Below, one piece after another: positions 1 to 9,599 of a stretch of 64,000 nucleotides of DNA (positions are counted from its first letter, which is position 1; every line of letters starts with the position of its first letter). Location of the stretch: NCBI RefSeq assembly GCF_947624825.1, contig NZ_CANQLZ010000005.1:1-64000 (forward strand), read 5' to 3'. The position numbers and the translations under genes were made by a program. Source of the DNA: an uncultured Acinetobacter sp. (GTDB taxonomy: Bacteria > Pseudomonadota > Gammaproteobacteria > Pseudomonadales > Moraxellaceae). Under the pieces are notes generated by a model. That model was not told the DNA's origin. It ran no database searches and saw only the letters and a program-made list of their open reading frames with translations.

Positions 1-52
1 CGCTGATGGTAGTGTGGGGTTACCCATGTGAGAGTAAGTCATCGCCAGCTCA
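1..52 (+). rRNA. rrf: 5S ribosomal RNA, 3' end (partial)
   Basis: The first ~50 bases match the 3' part of a gammaproteobacterial 5S rRNA: a GATGGTAGTGTGG core, then a CCCATGTGAGAGTA segment, and a closing tail near CATCGCCAGCT. The 5' part lies outside the window. A strong terminator follows directly, so this is the end of an rRNA operon transcribed on the plus strand. The exact 3' end may differ by a few bases. Confidence 0.9.
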
Positions 53-60
53 TTATTCTA

Positions 61-98
61 AAAAGGCCCCCTGATCAATGATCAGGGGGCCTTTTTTT
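61..98 (+). terminator. rRNA operon intrinsic terminator
   Basis: A long, nearly perfect hairpin (AAAGGCCCCCTGATCA paired with its complement) is followed by a run of seven T, just downstream of the 5S rRNA. Confidence 0.92.
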
Positions 99-120
99 AT
101 GCCTGAAATTTGAAAAATTT

Positions 121-151
121 AAAAATAGCCCAAATATTTTGGGCTATTTTT
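121..151. terminator. Bidirectional terminator
   Basis: AAAAATAGCCCAAA pairs with TTTGGGCTATTTTT, leaving A and T runs on both sides. It can end the minus-strand roadblock/GTPase operon and back up the rRNA terminator. Confidence 0.8.
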
Positions 152-153
152 AT

Positions 154-573
154 CTATTTGATTGGATAATTCTGATCGGCTTGTGCAATTTGTTCACTGG
201 CTTTCTTAATTGCTAGTAATAAATGACCTAAAAGTACGTCTTTTGAAGTAAGTGCAACAATCAGCATTGGATGATTTGGGCTTGGTACTGCAGTTAAAAG
301 CGCTTTGCCATTTTCTGCATCTAAAGTAATGTTTTGGCAGCCATTTAAATTGATCTCACCTAAGAATGCCTGCACCATTGCTAAAATCGAGCTACTTACG
401 GCAGCTAATTTTCCTGAATTAGGCACATTTTTCTTGTGTATAGAAGCTAACTCAAAGCCGTCAGTAGAGCACAGCATAATGAAATCTACGCCACTCACTT
501 CACGTAAAATTTCTTCAATACTTTGCTGTGCAAGATTGATCAAAGCATCAGGTGCTGAACGTTTTAATAACAT
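154..573 (-). CDS. Roadblock/LC7-domain protein (distal gene of GTPase cassette)
   Basis: A 139-aa soluble protein with no signal peptide. Residues ~12-125 look like a Roadblock/LC7 fold: an N-terminal helix (ALINLAQQSIEEILREV), a strand with a CSTDGFELAS turn, then a long helix and a C-terminal strand pair. Known members (MglB, CvnB) are dimeric regulators of small GTPases. It is the last gene of a four-gene minus-strand operon, 14 bp after the GTPase stop, and ends at a bidirectional terminator. It differs clearly from the other roadblock protein at 2430-2789, so the two may form a heterodimer or act separately. The family call is from fold-like sequence pattern; the cellular role is unknown. 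Confidence 0.75.
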   Translation of the reverse strand: MLLKRSAPDALINLAQQSIEEILREVSGVDFIMLCSTDGFELASIHKKNVPNSGKLAAVSSSILAMVQAFLGEINLNGCQNITLDAENGKALLTAVPSPNHPMLIVALTSKDVLLGHLLLAIKKASEQIAQADQNYPIK

Positions 574-587
574 AACTATTTAATCTT

Positions 588-1124
588 TTAATGAGAGAAA
601 CTAATTTCTGCATTGGCAAGTAATGCATCCACCATTAATAAAACATCGTCTTTTACTCGGGCATCAACAAAAAACACAGGATAACTCACTTTTTGCTGAT
701 CTTGCCACTGACGATAAATCGCAGTACTTTGTGTATTTTTCTCATCCACATGAGTAATTCCAATAATAATGTTATCACTCATATCTTTGAAGCTGCCCAA
801 GTAATCATTTAAGGCAGTAATAGGGTCGGCAATACTATGATCAATTAATAAAATTGTACCTAGCGCACCTTTGCAAATCACACCCCACATAAAGTTAAAG
901 CGTTCTTGTCCGGGAGTGCCGTATAGACCAACTTTGGTTTCATCATCTAGCGCAATCTCACCGTAATCAATTCCTACAGTGGTTAAGGCTTTTTGATGTG
1001 CAGCAGTATCGGTATTAATGGCTTCGGTACTTAACACTTTAATTTGTGAAATGGTTTGAATGGCGGCTGTTTTTCCAGCGCCCATTGTGCCTGCAAAGAC
1101 AATTTTATATTGTTGTAAAATCAT
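588..1124 (-). CDS. Small Ras-like GTPase (COG2229/MglA-related)
   Basis: A 178-aa predicted GTPase. The P-loop GTMGAGKT lies at residues 12-19, a G3-like GTPGQERF at 69-76 (the usual DxxG aspartate is replaced, as is common in COG2229 proteins) and a G4-like THVD at 124-127 instead of NKxD. This matches the COG2229 predicted GTPases, relatives of MglA and of CvnD in Streptomyces conservons, which work with roadblock proteins. It is flanked by a 409-aa unknown gene (12-bp gap) and a roadblock gene (14-bp gap). A regulatory switch in polarity or signalling is an inference from context. Confidence 0.82.
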   Translation of the reverse strand: MILQQYKIVFAGTMGAGKTAAIQTISQIKVLSTEAINTDTAAHQKALTTVGIDYGEIALDDETKVGLYGTPGQERFNFMWGVICKGALGTILLIDHSIADPITALNDYLGSFKDMSDNIIIGITHVDEKNTQSTAIYRQWQDQQKVSYPVFFVDARVKDDVLLMVDALLANAEISFSH

Positions 1125-1136
1125 AAAGCTCTTTTC

Positions 1137-2366
1137 CTAGAGACCTAATTTTTTACGCAATTTACCAAAAAAATTACGTATGGCAGAAGGTGGTTCTACC
1201 ACGGCATGTTTTTGCTCAGCTTTAAAACGCGAGTCTGCTTGTTGTTCATCAATTACCTCAAGCATATTACTCACTAAACTTGTAAAAACAAAACGATGAA
1301 TAAACTCTAAGGCAATGCCTGTTTGCTTGTGTATATACTCAAGATCAGCACCATATTGTAAATAACCAGCAATTTTAAAAATATCTTTACGATCTTTTAA
1401 AGGCTGAGGCCAATACTTAAGACGATAGTAACCGCTATAACTTGGTACTCTTTCTTCAACGTTGTGCCAAACAAAATTCCATAGCCCATAGTGCAAGTCG
1501 TAGGGTTGATTCTTATGGCAAAAGCGTACTACATGATTTAAATCAGCGTGTTGTAACTCTAAGCTAGTTTGTTTAATACTACCGATTGAGCTACTTAACC
1601 AAAATTGATGGTTAGGCTTATCAAGCAGAGCAATTTTATCGCTTGCAGCGGTGATAATACATTGGCGATATTCATCGCTTTGCCACAATTGTTGCTGTAG
1701 CTGTTCAAAATATTTATAGTGAATTTTTTGCTCAAACAGCGCTTCAGATAAAGGGCTTTTCGGTTTTATAAAAACAGTTTCAGTGGGGATATTACTTGGT
1801 AGTAGAGGTTGTTGACTGCTTTTAAGCGGTCTTTGCGAGGTTGCTTGTGTAATTCTTGATGTATGTTGTGCCACACGTTGCACAAGTTGCTCAGCTTTAA
1901 CTTGAGGACAAGAGGATTCTAAGACAACCGCTGGCTCAGTTTGTGGTTGGCTTGGTATTTCAGATTGAAGGGTAGTGGTATTGGGCAAAGTGGCTTGTAG
2001 TTCTGCTAAAGTGGGGAGAGCAGGTTCACAGATGTTATGATCTTCTTCTAAGATATGTTCTGCAAACCATTGTTGCAGTGCTTTTGTTTGAGCAGGTAAA
2101 TATAAAGTATCGTCAACCACTTGATCATGTAAATGTGGATCATGCGCAATTTTTAAGGTCTTTAAATGCGGGCTTCTGCGGATCGCAACAATATTAGGCA
2201 ACTCATAAAACAAATGACTAATTAAAAGCACATCTAAATGGGCATCACTAATATTGCTCCAATTGATGCTGTATGTTTCAGGCAAAACACCTTCAATCAT
2301 GAGTTTTAACTCATCGATGGTCGTAAGCTTTAAGCCAAATACAGAAATATTGAGTTGCTTTTTCAC
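1137..2366 (-). CDS. Unknown 409-aa partner in GTPase/roadblock cassette
   Basis: I do not recognise the family with certainty. Residues ~1-105 form an alternating strand/helix domain resembling a degenerate receiver (SVFGLKLTTIDELKLMI at the start) without a clear phospho-acceptor Asp. Residues ~110-210 are a Gln/Ser/Pro/Thr-rich linker, probably disordered. Residues ~215-385 form a conserved-looking globular region rich in Trp and Tyr, ending in helices that could be a winged-helix-like module (KIAGYLQYGADLEYIHKQ). The C-terminus is basic (NFFGKLRKKLGL). It has no signal peptide or membrane helix. It sits between roadblock-1 and the GTPase, so it may be their effector or adaptor. That is inference only. 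Confidence 0.6.
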   Translation of the reverse strand: MKKQLNISVFGLKLTTIDELKLMIEGVLPETYSINWSNISDAHLDVLLISHLFYELPNIVAIRRSPHLKTLKIAHDPHLHDQVVDDTLYLPAQTKALQQWFAEHILEEDHNICEPALPTLAELQATLPNTTTLQSEIPSQPQTEPAVVLESSCPQVKAEQLVQRVAQHTSRITQATSQRPLKSSQQPLLPSNIPTETVFIKPKSPLSEALFEQKIHYKYFEQLQQQLWQSDEYRQCIITAASDKIALLDKPNHQFWLSSSIGSIKQTSLELQHADLNHVVRFCHKNQPYDLHYGLWNFVWHNVEERVPSYSGYYRLKYWPQPLKDRKDIFKIAGYLQYGADLEYIHKQTGIALEFIHRFVFTSLVSNMLEVIDEQQADSRFKAEQKHAVVEPPSAIRNFFGKLRKKLGL

Positions 2367-2429
2367 GATAAGCCTATGTTAGAGAAGAAGAAGGTGAGAC
2401 AAGTCAATTCTTATCTCACTGTGAACACA

Positions 2430-2789
2430 TTAAGCGAAATCTAGTTCACGTTCAAAGCCTTTAAGCTCATGACGCGCCATAGCTAAGTTCGCTTTTGCAC
2501 GGTCTAATACCACGTATAAAAATAAGCTGTCATTTGACTCAAGTGGACGAATCAAGTGATATTGTTTGCCTAATGTAATTAAAATATCTTCGATGGTGTC
2601 ATCAAGGTTTAAAGCTTTTGCAACTTTACGTTTTGCACGTATCACTTCTGTATTACCTGCTGCTGCTAACTCTAAATCAATGCCTGAGGTACCTTGTGTT
2701 GCAAGTGCTAAACCACTTTCGCTATCGACTAATGCTGCAGCTACGAAACCATCGATCTCGCTTAAGCTTGCCAATGAAACTTTAGCCAT
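2430..2789 (-). CDS. Roadblock/LC7-domain protein (first gene of GTPase cassette)
   Basis: A 119-aa protein that is a single Roadblock/LC7 domain. The start [21 protein letters not shown] is followed by [10 protein letters not shown], a helix with charged repeats ([13 protein letters not shown]) and a strand YHLIRPL, as in MglB-like proteins. The AAGGGGAA ribosome site lies just upstream of the ATG. It is the promoter-proximal gene of the operon. The 63-bp gap to the next gene is the longest inside the cassette. Proposed role: regulator or scaffold for the GTPase at 588-1124. The fold call is firm; the function is inferred. Confidence 0.8.
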   Translation of the reverse strand: MAKVSLASLSEIDGFVAAALVDSESGLALATQGTSGIDLELAAAGNTEVIRAKRKVAKALNLDDTIEDILITLGKQYHLIRPLESNDSLFLYVVLDRAKANLAMARHELKGFERELDFA

Positions 2790-3449
2790 GATTTTCCCCT
2801 TAAAAATGTCGTTATTGATATATAAACCTATGCATCACAACCGATATTGGATTTATGATGGTTGTCTGACTTAATCTAGCATTTTATTCATATTTAGCAA
2901 TCTAAAAGTATGAAATACCTGTTGGATGATTGATGATAAACATTATATAAGTAAGTAATATTAAACAATATTTTTATAAATTAATTCTCGTAATTGAGAA
3001 ATTTTGTGATGTGGTTATCATAGATTACTTGGATATATGCAAAAAATAATTTTTGTATGTATTTAGCAAATTTGGTCTAATTGTTGACCTTAATCACCTA
3101 AAAGCTATGTTATTGCTGTGACTACAGGTATTATAACGCAAGCGATTAAAAACTATACATCTTTTTAAATAGCAAAACATGAAGAATTTTTTATGTTGCC
3201 TATGCGCTATGCCAGTGTAACCGCGCAGGTATAGTCGAGCTTTTTATTAAGCACTCCTGCTGTTGTTTATCATTTCCGTAATTGTGTTCTGCAACCAAAA
3301 TTACTCAACCATACTTTAGGAATTAGTCCTTGGGTATTGTATAAATTATAGTCAGACAAATTGAGCAAAATTCATGGTAAAATGCTCGGCTTTCATCTTT
3401 GATCTTATTTTTAGATCTCCTATCATCTGCCAGCCGAGAATTGCTAGCC
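2790..3449. other. 660-bp AT-rich intergenic region without a gene
   Basis: No ORF with coding character is seen. The stretch must hold divergent promoters for the roadblock cassette and ygiQ. It contains an ACAACC/GGTTGT inverted repeat near 2836-2867 and a hairpin-prone segment at 3225-3260 (GCAGG pairing with CCTGC, with an inner GAGCTT/AAGC stem). A TAAAAT at 3378-3383 is a possible -10 element for ygiQ. No tRNA or known riboswitch is recognised. Confidence 0.5.
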
Positions 3450-5852
3450 ATGTCTACAGCTTATACCGCTCAGACCGCGCCGACCGCGTTGTTTGATTAC
3501 GACAAATATTGGGCGTCATGTTTTGAACCCGCACCATTTTTGCCGATGTCGCGCGAGGAAATGGACCAACTCGGTTGGGATTCATGTGATTTTATTTTAG
3601 TGTGTGGTGATGCATATATCGATCATCCTTCATTTTGTTCGGGCATTATCGGGCGTACTTTAGAGGCGCAAGGTTTCCGTGTTGGGATTATCGCGCAACC
3701 GGATTGGACCAACGTAGATGCGTTTCGTGTATTAGGCAAGCCAAATATTGCTTGGGGCGTGACCGCAGGTAATATGGATTCGATGATCAACCGTTATACG
3801 GCTGACCGCAAAATCCGCTCTGATGATGCTTATTCGCCAGATAATCAACCCAATAAACGTCCTGACCGTGCGGCAACTGTTTACTGTCAGCGCGTGCGCG
3901 AAGCTTATCCTGATGTGCCAGTGCTATTAGGTGGTATTGAGGCTTCACTGCGTCGTATTGCGCATTATGACTATTGGTCAGATAAAGTACGCCGTTCGGT
4001 ACTGATGGACTCTAAAGCCGATTTACTGATGTACGGTAACGGTGAGCGTTCGATTACTGAAATTATGCATCGCTTGGCGCGTGGTGAAAAAATTCACCAA
4101 ATTACCGATGTTCGTGGTACTGCGTTTATTGTCAATAAACATAACCGTGCCTCTAAAGCCAAGTTTGTGGAAATTGCATCTAACGATGTCGATACCATCG
4201 GTCGTGTTGATCCAATTATCAACCCGTATGTAATGACCGAAGATATTGAAGGCTGTGAAATTGAGCAAGGCAAAGACAGTAGCCAATATCAAGGCTTTGA
4301 AAAAGAACATGTTGCAAATCCAATTGTGCGCGAAGGCGATCAATTAGACGAAAATACTCAGATTGTTCAGTTACAGCCTGCAAAAAGCAAAGCAATTAAA
4401 CATAAATTGCCACCACGCGAACTTGCTGTGATTCGTTTGCCTGCCTTTGAAGAGGTGGCAGAAGATCCTGTACTGTATGCTCATGCTAACCGTATTTTGC
4501 ATTTAGAGACCAATCCGGGGAATGCGCGTGCCATGGTGCAAAAGCATGGCGAACGTGACGTATGGCTGAATGCTCCACCAATTCCGTTAACCACGGAAGA
4601 GATGGATTATGTGTTTGACTTGCCTTATGCACGTTTGCCGCATCCTGCGTATGCAAATTCACGTTTCCCTGCTTTTGATATGATTAAGTTCTCTGTGAAC
4701 ATCATGCGCGGCTGTTTTGGTGGTTGTACTTTCTGTTCAATTACCGAGCATGAAGGTCGTATTATCCAAAACCGTTCGGAAGAATCGATTTTACGTGAAG
4801 TTGAAAAAATCCGTGATACAGCACCGGGCTTTACCGGCATTATCTCGGACTTAGGTGGTCCAACAGCCAACATGTACCGTTTGGCATGTAAAGATCCCGA
4901 GATTGAGAAAAACTGTCGTAAGCCTTCGTGTGTATTCCCGGGTGTTTGTCAAAACTTGCATACCGATCATGCACCATTAACACAGTTATACCGTAAAGCA
5001 CGTTCTTTACCGGGTATTAAAAAAATCTTGATTGGTTCAGGTTTACGTTATGACTTGGCGGTATTAAATCCTGAATACGTTAAAGAGCTAGTGACCCATC
5101 ACGTAGGTGGTTATCTTAAGATTGCACCGGAACATACCGAAAAAGGCCCACTCAATAAAATGATGAAGCCGGGTATTGGGACTTATGATCGTTTTAAACA
5201 AATGTTTGAGCGTTTTAGTAAGGAAGCCGGTAAAGAACAGTACTTAATTCCGTATTTTATCGCGGCGCATCCGGGTACCACCGACTACGACATGATGAAC
5301 CTTGCAATTTGGTTAAAGAAGAATGGTTTCCGTGCTGACCAAGTACAAACCTTCTATCCGTCACCAATGGCAACAGCAACCACCATGTATTACACCGGTA
5401 AAAACCCACTTGCCAAAGTGGCACGTTATACCGAACAAGTTGACATTGTTAAAGGTGACAAGCGTCGTCGTTTACATAAAGCGTTCTTGCGTTATCATGA
5501 TCCAAATAACTGGCCAATGTTGCGTGATGCTTTACGTGAAATGGGTCGCCAAGATTTAATTGGTAACTCAAAGCAGCATTTGATTCCGACCTATCAACCT
5601 GCCGGTGGTGCAGAGGGCCAGTATCAATCAGCACGTAAGAAGAACTCAACTGTCGCAGGCGATTCGGCAAAACGTACAGGTGAACAAGGTAATCGTACTA
5701 AGGCGGCGCAAGCACGTCCTTCAAATACCAAGAAGCGTCCTGAACGTGGTCAAATTTTAACGCAGCATACCGGTTTACCACCGCGTGAAACAGGTGATAG
5801 CAAAAAGCCATTTAGTGGCAAGCCTAAATCAAAACCGAAATCACGTAGTTAA
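3450..5852 (+). CDS. ygiQ: YgiQ family radical SAM protein
   Basis: An 800-aa protein. The radical-SAM cluster motif CxxxCxxC ([11 protein letters not shown]) lies at Cys422, Cys426 and Cys429. The N-terminal ~330 residues form the UPF0313/YgiQ domain ([16 protein letters not shown]), and the C-terminus is a long Lys/Arg-rich tail of about 90 residues. The family is widespread, but its reaction is not established. I chose the ATG at 3450 ([11 protein letters not shown]) over an upstream in-frame codon at 3399, because the extra 17 residues lie in promoter-like sequence. It stands alone, with a terminator directly after it. Confidence 0.9.
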   Translation: MSTAYTAQTAPTALFDYDKYWASCFEPAPFLPMSREEMDQLGWDSCDFILVCGDAYIDHPSFCSGIIGRTLEAQGFRVGIIAQPDWTNVDAFRVLGKPNIAWGVTAGNMDSMINRYTADRKIRSDDAYSPDNQPNKRPDRAATVYCQRVREAYPDVPVLLGGIEASLRRIAHYDYWSDKVRRSVLMDSKADLLMYGNGERSITEIMHRLARGEKIHQITDVRGTAFIVNKHNRASKAKFVEIASNDVDTIGRVDPIINPYVMTEDIEGCEIEQGKDSSQYQGFEKEHVANPIVREGDQLDENTQIVQLQPAKSKAIKHKLPPRELAVIRLPAFEEVAEDPVLYAHANRILHLETNPGNARAMVQKHGERDVWLNAPPIPLTTEEMDYVFDLPYARLPHPAYANSRFPAFDMIKFSVNIMRGCFGGCTFCSITEHEGRIIQNRSEESILREVEKIRDTAPGFTGIISDLGGPTANMYRLACKDPEIEKNCRKPSCVFPGVCQNLHTDHAPLTQLYRKARSLPGIKKILIGSGLRYDLAVLNPEYVKELVTHHVGGYLKIAPEHTEKGPLNKMMKPGIGTYDRFKQMFERFSKEAGKEQYLIPYFIAAHPGTTDYDMMNLAIWLKKNGFRADQVQTFYPSPMATATTMYYTGKNPLAKVARYTEQVDIVKGDKRRRLHKAFLRYHDPNNWPMLRDALREMGRQDLIGNSKQHLIPTYQPAGGAEGQYQSARKKNSTVAGDSAKRTGEQGNRTKAAQARPSNTKKRPERGQILTQHTGLPPRETGDSKKPFSGKPKSKPKSRS

Positions 5853-5862
5853 TGCTTGACTC

Positions 5863-5891
5863 AAAAAAGGACGCTTAGGCGTCCTTTTTTT
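5863..5891 (+). terminator. ygiQ intrinsic terminator
   Basis: AAAAAAGGACGC, a short TTAG loop and GCGTCCTTTTTT form a stem with a T run right after the ygiQ stop. Confidence 0.85.
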
Positions 5892-6051
5892 GTGCTGCAT
5901 TTTATCGGAATATCACTTGTTGCTACCAAAAACATCTTGTGAGCTATGAATAAACTGCCTAGATTAAATCTAAGCAAAGGATATGTTTAAAGCTTAAATT
6001 TGCATTTAGGCTGATCAATAAAAATAAAATATAACAATTAGGATAGTCACC

Positions 6052-6573
6052 ATGTGGATTTATATGCTCATTAGCATTCTGCTTTTAGGATGTATGACTT
6101 TATTGCTCAGGCAGATATTTTGGTATCGCCGACCGGCAGATAGTGCGTTAAAGCAAAGAGCTATTTTTAGCCCTCAACAGCAGTTGATTTACCAACGCTT
6201 AAAAACTTTGTTGCCTGAAAAAAATATTTTGGCACAGGTGTCTTTTGATGCGTTATTAACCACCAAATACCCAAGAACGCGCTCTAAATATCGCAATATG
6301 GTGGCAGATTTTGTTTTGCTTGATACAGATCATCATATTATCGCCGTGGTGGCACTCACCGAAAGTCATGCCATAAAGCGTTTAAAGCAGGATTATTATG
6401 AAGATGATCTACTTAAAATGGCGGGTTACAAGGTACTACGTTATACCCAAGTGCCACAGCTGAGTGAGTTAAAGCGTGATTTTTTAAATGCCCACATTGT
6501 CTTTAATGATCATTTAGACATGCGCCATCGGGACAAAGCTTATCCATTAACTCATGCCCCAATGTCATATTAA
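6052..6573 (+). CDS. DUF2726 domain membrane-anchored protein
   Basis: A 173-aa protein with one N-terminal transmembrane segment (residues ~3-22) followed by a cytoplasmic domain at ~45-160 of DUF2726 type. Typical features are the QLIYQRLKTLLP start, a Q-V-S-F strand, a VADFVLLD strand and KMAGYKVLRY near the end. DUF2726 is related in fold to the PD-(D/E)XK nuclease-like NERD and VRR domains, but no function is proven. An AGGATAG ribosome site precedes the ATG. It ends one base before the convergent ridA-like gene. Confidence 0.72.
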   Translation: MWIYMLISILLLGCMTLLLRQIFWYRRPADSALKQRAIFSPQQQLIYQRLKTLLPEKNILAQVSFDALLTTKYPRTRSKYRNMVADFVLLDTDHHIIAVVALTESHAIKRLKQDYYEDDLLKMAGYKVLRYTQVPQLSELKRDFLNAHIVFNDHLDMRHRDKAYPLTHAPMSY

Positions 6574-6574
6574 A

Positions 6575-6928
6575 TTAAGGTTTCACGGCAACTACTGTCA
6601 TTTCAACCAAAACATCAGGTCGATACATTTTTGCTTCGACGCAAGTCCGTGGCAGTGCTTGAATATCACTGACCCATGCATCCCACACTTGGTTAAATGC
6701 ATCATAATCTTGCTCAATGTCTTTTAAATAAATGGTAACCGATAAAATATTTGATTTATCTGTCCCTGCATCTGCTAAAAATTGGTCAATCATCGCTAAG
6801 GTTTGCGTGGTTTGCCCAGTAATATCAAGGCTCGTATCATTTGCTAGTTGCCCGGCTAAATGCACCAATTGACCTGAAATTGCAATTTCTGAGAAACGTT
6901 GTGAAACGTGTAAGCGCTGTACTGTCAT
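6575..6928 (-). CDS. RidA family protein (YjgF/YER057c/UK114)
   Basis: A 117-aa protein of the usual RidA length. The conserved Arg is at residue 94 in LPRTCVEAK, and the C-terminal VEMTVVAV strand is present. Classical RidA hydrolyses reactive 2-aminoacrylate and other enamine/imine intermediates from PLP enzymes. This copy lacks several residues of the canonical RidA C-terminus, so it may belong to another subgroup (Rid2-7) with a different substrate. It converges on the DUF2726 gene with a one-base gap and no clear shared terminator. Confidence 0.82.
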   Translation of the reverse strand: MTVQRLHVSQRFSEIAISGQLVHLAGQLANDTSLDITGQTTQTLAMIDQFLADAGTDKSNILSVTIYLKDIEQDYDAFNQVWDAWVSDIQALPRTCVEAKMYRPDVLVEMTVVAVKP

Positions 6929-7245
6929 TATTTTATTCCTAGACTTAAAACTGATTTATTTTTATTGAGTGTAGTCAGGCTTGGTACAATTGCAAGAGCA
7001 ATCACAGATACAGAAGAAGAATGAACAGAGAAGCCCTGTAATATTTGGATGGATCATCGCGCCAATCACAGGACAGTGTGCCAAAAATAAAGGTGATTTT
7101 TAGCATCTCAGCACATACATGGATAATGTATTGCGCGCATAGATTAACCTAAATTGGCTAAAATGGAATCCCTATTTTTACAAATATTTGCTTTAGAGCT
7201 TGCTTAAAGTATTGGAGTTTAAGAAAAAGTGCAGATATACAGCAT
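6929..7245. other. 317-bp intergenic region, no gene seen
   Basis: Between the ridA-like start and the end of the GH25 gene. It should contain the ridA-like promoter. I see no ORF, terminator with a T run, tRNA or clear repeat. Confidence 0.4.
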
Positions 7246-8007
7246 TTAATCAATTGCAGCATGCTTGATGACTTGCTGCTGAATTAAGAAATTTTGCCAA
7301 TCTTGCTGACTGCCATTAAAACGATTGACATCTACAGGGCCGTTAATCCCTTCAATTTTGCCTTGATTGCTATATTGCCAAAATAACCAAGTCAGCGGCT
7401 CAGGCAGCTTGGGCTGTCCTTGATAGTCACGAATCCAAAGCGGGGTATTTTGAAAATGACCGACTAGCACAATATGATAAAAGGCTGGTGTGGTATAAAA
7501 AATTGGTTGTTTTTCATAATGATGAAGTAAAGCATCATGCATGATTTGAATTTCATTTAATAATTGTTCTTTGCTGTAATGATTAATACATTTGCTGTCG
7601 TATTCTAAATCCATCACCGGTGGTAGGGCATCGGCTTTTTTAGGTACGGTATGGATAAAATGTTGAGCTTGCGTTTTGCCATCACGACACAAACGATAAA
7701 AATGATAGGCACCTACGTGTAAGCCTTGCTCACGTGCTTTGAGCCAATTGTCTTGAAATCGAGTATCACTAAAATCACCGCCTTCGGTGGCTTTAAGATA
7801 CACAAATTGATATTTTTGCGGTGAAATTTTTTGCCATTGGATCTGTTTTTGATGGTGCGACACATCAAAACCTTGCACCATAGGCGGATTATGCGCACTG
7901 TTGGCTTGCTGATAAATAAGCTTGCAAACTATGCCAAGCAAAATCATGCTCAGCACAATGCCAAGCGTAAGCAATTTTGCTCGAGTGCTGAAGCATAAAG
8001 AGGGCAT
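7246..8007 (-). CDS. Glycoside hydrolase family 25 (lysozyme-like), membrane-anchored
   Basis: A 253-aa protein. Residues ~12-32 form a hydrophobic signal anchor, followed by a GH25 domain at ~43-240. The family signatures are visible: GFDVSHHQ with Asp48, YLKATEGGDF, and the catalytic DxE pair Asp133/Glu135 in PVMDLEYD. GH25 enzymes cut the MurNAc-GlcNAc bond of peptidoglycan. With no phage genes around, a role in cell-wall turnover or in attacking other cells is likelier than a prophage lysin. The gene is followed on the same strand (upstream by transcription) by an exporter gene at 8053. Confidence 0.85.
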   Translation of the reverse strand: MPSLCFSTRAKLLTLGIVLSMILLGIVCKLIYQQANSAHNPPMVQGFDVSHHQKQIQWQKISPQKYQFVYLKATEGGDFSDTRFQDNWLKAREQGLHVGAYHFYRLCRDGKTQAQHFIHTVPKKADALPPVMDLEYDSKCINHYSKEQLLNEIQIMHDALLHHYEKQPIFYTTPAFYHIVLVGHFQNTPLWIRDYQGQPKLPEPLTWLFWQYSNQGKIEGINGPVDVNRFNGSQQDWQNFLIQQQVIKHAAID

Positions 8008-8052
8008 AAAGTGACGCCTGAAGGTAAATAGTTTGAGCTTAGTGTACTCGGG

Positions 8053-9435
8053 CTAGGTGTTTTTAGGAATCTGCCAAAAAATTGCGGCAGCAATTAAATT
8101 AATTGCGCCTAAACAGATTAAACTTAAATGAAAGGCCTGTTCTAAATGTGCAGCACCTAAATAGCCGCTAAACACATTTACTAAAGTCCCTGCCAATGCC
8201 ACCCCAATACTCATTGCCAACATCATAATCATGGATAAGAAACTGTTGCCGCTACTTGCATTGTGTTGTGATAAATCTTTTAAGGTAAAAGTATTCATGG
8301 CAACAAACTGCAATGAGTTGAATAAGCCAAAAATAAACAAATGCAGCGCACGTAACCACAGTGGCATGTCAGCATGGGTAAATGCAAAGCTGGCAATGCA
8401 TAAACCGAGTAATAACGTGTTGCTGAATAAAAAGCGACGGTAACCTAAGACCTGAATTAATTTACGAATGATTGGCTTAGACGCTAAAGAGCCCAAAACC
8501 GCAGGAATCATCAGTAAGCCTGTGGTGAGGGCATCAAAACCAAAGACCACTTGCAGCATCAGCGGTAAAATAAATGGAATGGCATTGCCACCTAAGCGTG
8601 CAAAACTATTGCCTAAAATTCCAATGGTAAAGCCTTTGTTGGTAAATAATTGGCTACGGAACAAAGCATTTTGATGGCTATGGGCATGATATGCATAACC
8701 AGTCATGGCGGCTAAACTCAATCCAATCAGCAGGATAGACAGCCACAGCGATTGTGCAGGATGGGCAAAATTTTCAATGCCTAAGGATAAACCCACCATC
8801 GCGATAAACAGCAATACAAACCCCATAAAGTCAAAACTTTTGACCGTGGCTTCTTTGACGTTGGGCATGATCTTAAACGTCATCCATGCACCTAGCAGAC
8901 CCATGGGTAAATTGATTAAAAAAATCCATTGCCACGAGGCATATTCAACCATCCATCCACCTAAGGCAGGTCCTATTAAAGGCCCTAGTAAACCAGCCAA
9001 ACTCATTAAGCTCATGGCAGATAAAAATTGGTTACGTGGAATAATCTTGAGCATAGCCAACCGCCCAACCGGCATGAGTAAAGCACCTCCTACACCTTGT
9101 AGCACACGATAAAGCACCAACTCAGTATAGCTACTGGCAAAACCACAACCTAAAGAGGCCAAAGTGAAAATGACGATGGCTGCAAAATAAGTATTACGCA
9201 CCCCAAAACGATCTGCCAACCAACCACTCAGTGGAATAAAGGCTGCAACCGACAGCACATAGGCCACCACTACACCGTGCATGCTTAAGGGATCTTGTCC
9301 TAAATGCGCGGCAATATTGGGTAGAGCGGTATTAATAATGGTGGTGTCCAAGCCCTGCATAAAAAAGCCAATGGATACTAAGAGCACCAAAAGGCGAAAT
9401 TCAGGTTGTAAGGCTTGGTGGGCAGGTGCAGTCAT
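8053..9435 (-). CDS. MFS exporter of the DHA2 family (MdtD/HsrA-like)
   Basis: A 460-aa integral membrane protein with 12-14 predicted helices. Motif A appears as GWLADRFGVRNTY (residues ~78-90), and motif C as GLLGPLIGPALGGW. The start FFMQGLDTTIINTALPNIA is typical of the DHA2 drug:H+ antiporters (MdtD, EmrB, HsrA). The substrate cannot be told from sequence. It lies 45 bp upstream of the GH25 gene on the same strand, so the two may be co-transcribed, and it diverges from the PiT-like gene. Confidence 0.85.
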   Translation of the reverse strand: MTAPAHQALQPEFRLLVLLVSIGFFMQGLDTTIINTALPNIAAHLGQDPLSMHGVVVAYVLSVAAFIPLSGWLADRFGVRNTYFAAIVIFTLASLGCGFASSYTELVLYRVLQGVGGALLMPVGRLAMLKIIPRNQFLSAMSLMSLAGLLGPLIGPALGGWMVEYASWQWIFLINLPMGLLGAWMTFKIMPNVKEATVKSFDFMGFVLLFIAMVGLSLGIENFAHPAQSLWLSILLIGLSLAAMTGYAYHAHSHQNALFRSQLFTNKGFTIGILGNSFARLGGNAIPFILPLMLQVVFGFDALTTGLLMIPAVLGSLASKPIIRKLIQVLGYRRFLFSNTLLLGLCIASFAFTHADMPLWLRALHLFIFGLFNSLQFVAMNTFTLKDLSQHNASSGNSFLSMIMMLAMSIGVALAGTLVNVFSGYLGAAHLEQAFHLSLICLGAINLIAAAIFWQIPKNT

Positions 9436-9599
9436 TGCTAATCACGCGAATTTTTATTCTATTTTAATGGAACTGATCACAAAAAACCCAAGGATTGCTG
9501 TGCTTATATTTTGGCTGATTTAAATTTTTGAGATAAAAAATACTTTGAAATTCATTCAACTGATCAATTTGCAGAAAAAACCCGATAAAAAATCACCAA

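Noticed and set aside
5958..5970. Shared 13-mer CCTAGATTAAATC upstream of the DUF2726 gene and of tolC (63175-63187)
   Set aside because: In a 64-kb AT-rich window, dozens of chance 13-base matches between positions are expected, and the flanks differ.
7246..8007. GH25 enzyme as part of a prophage
   Set aside because: No holin, spanin, tail or integrase gene is nearby, and it has a signal anchor. It looks chromosomal.
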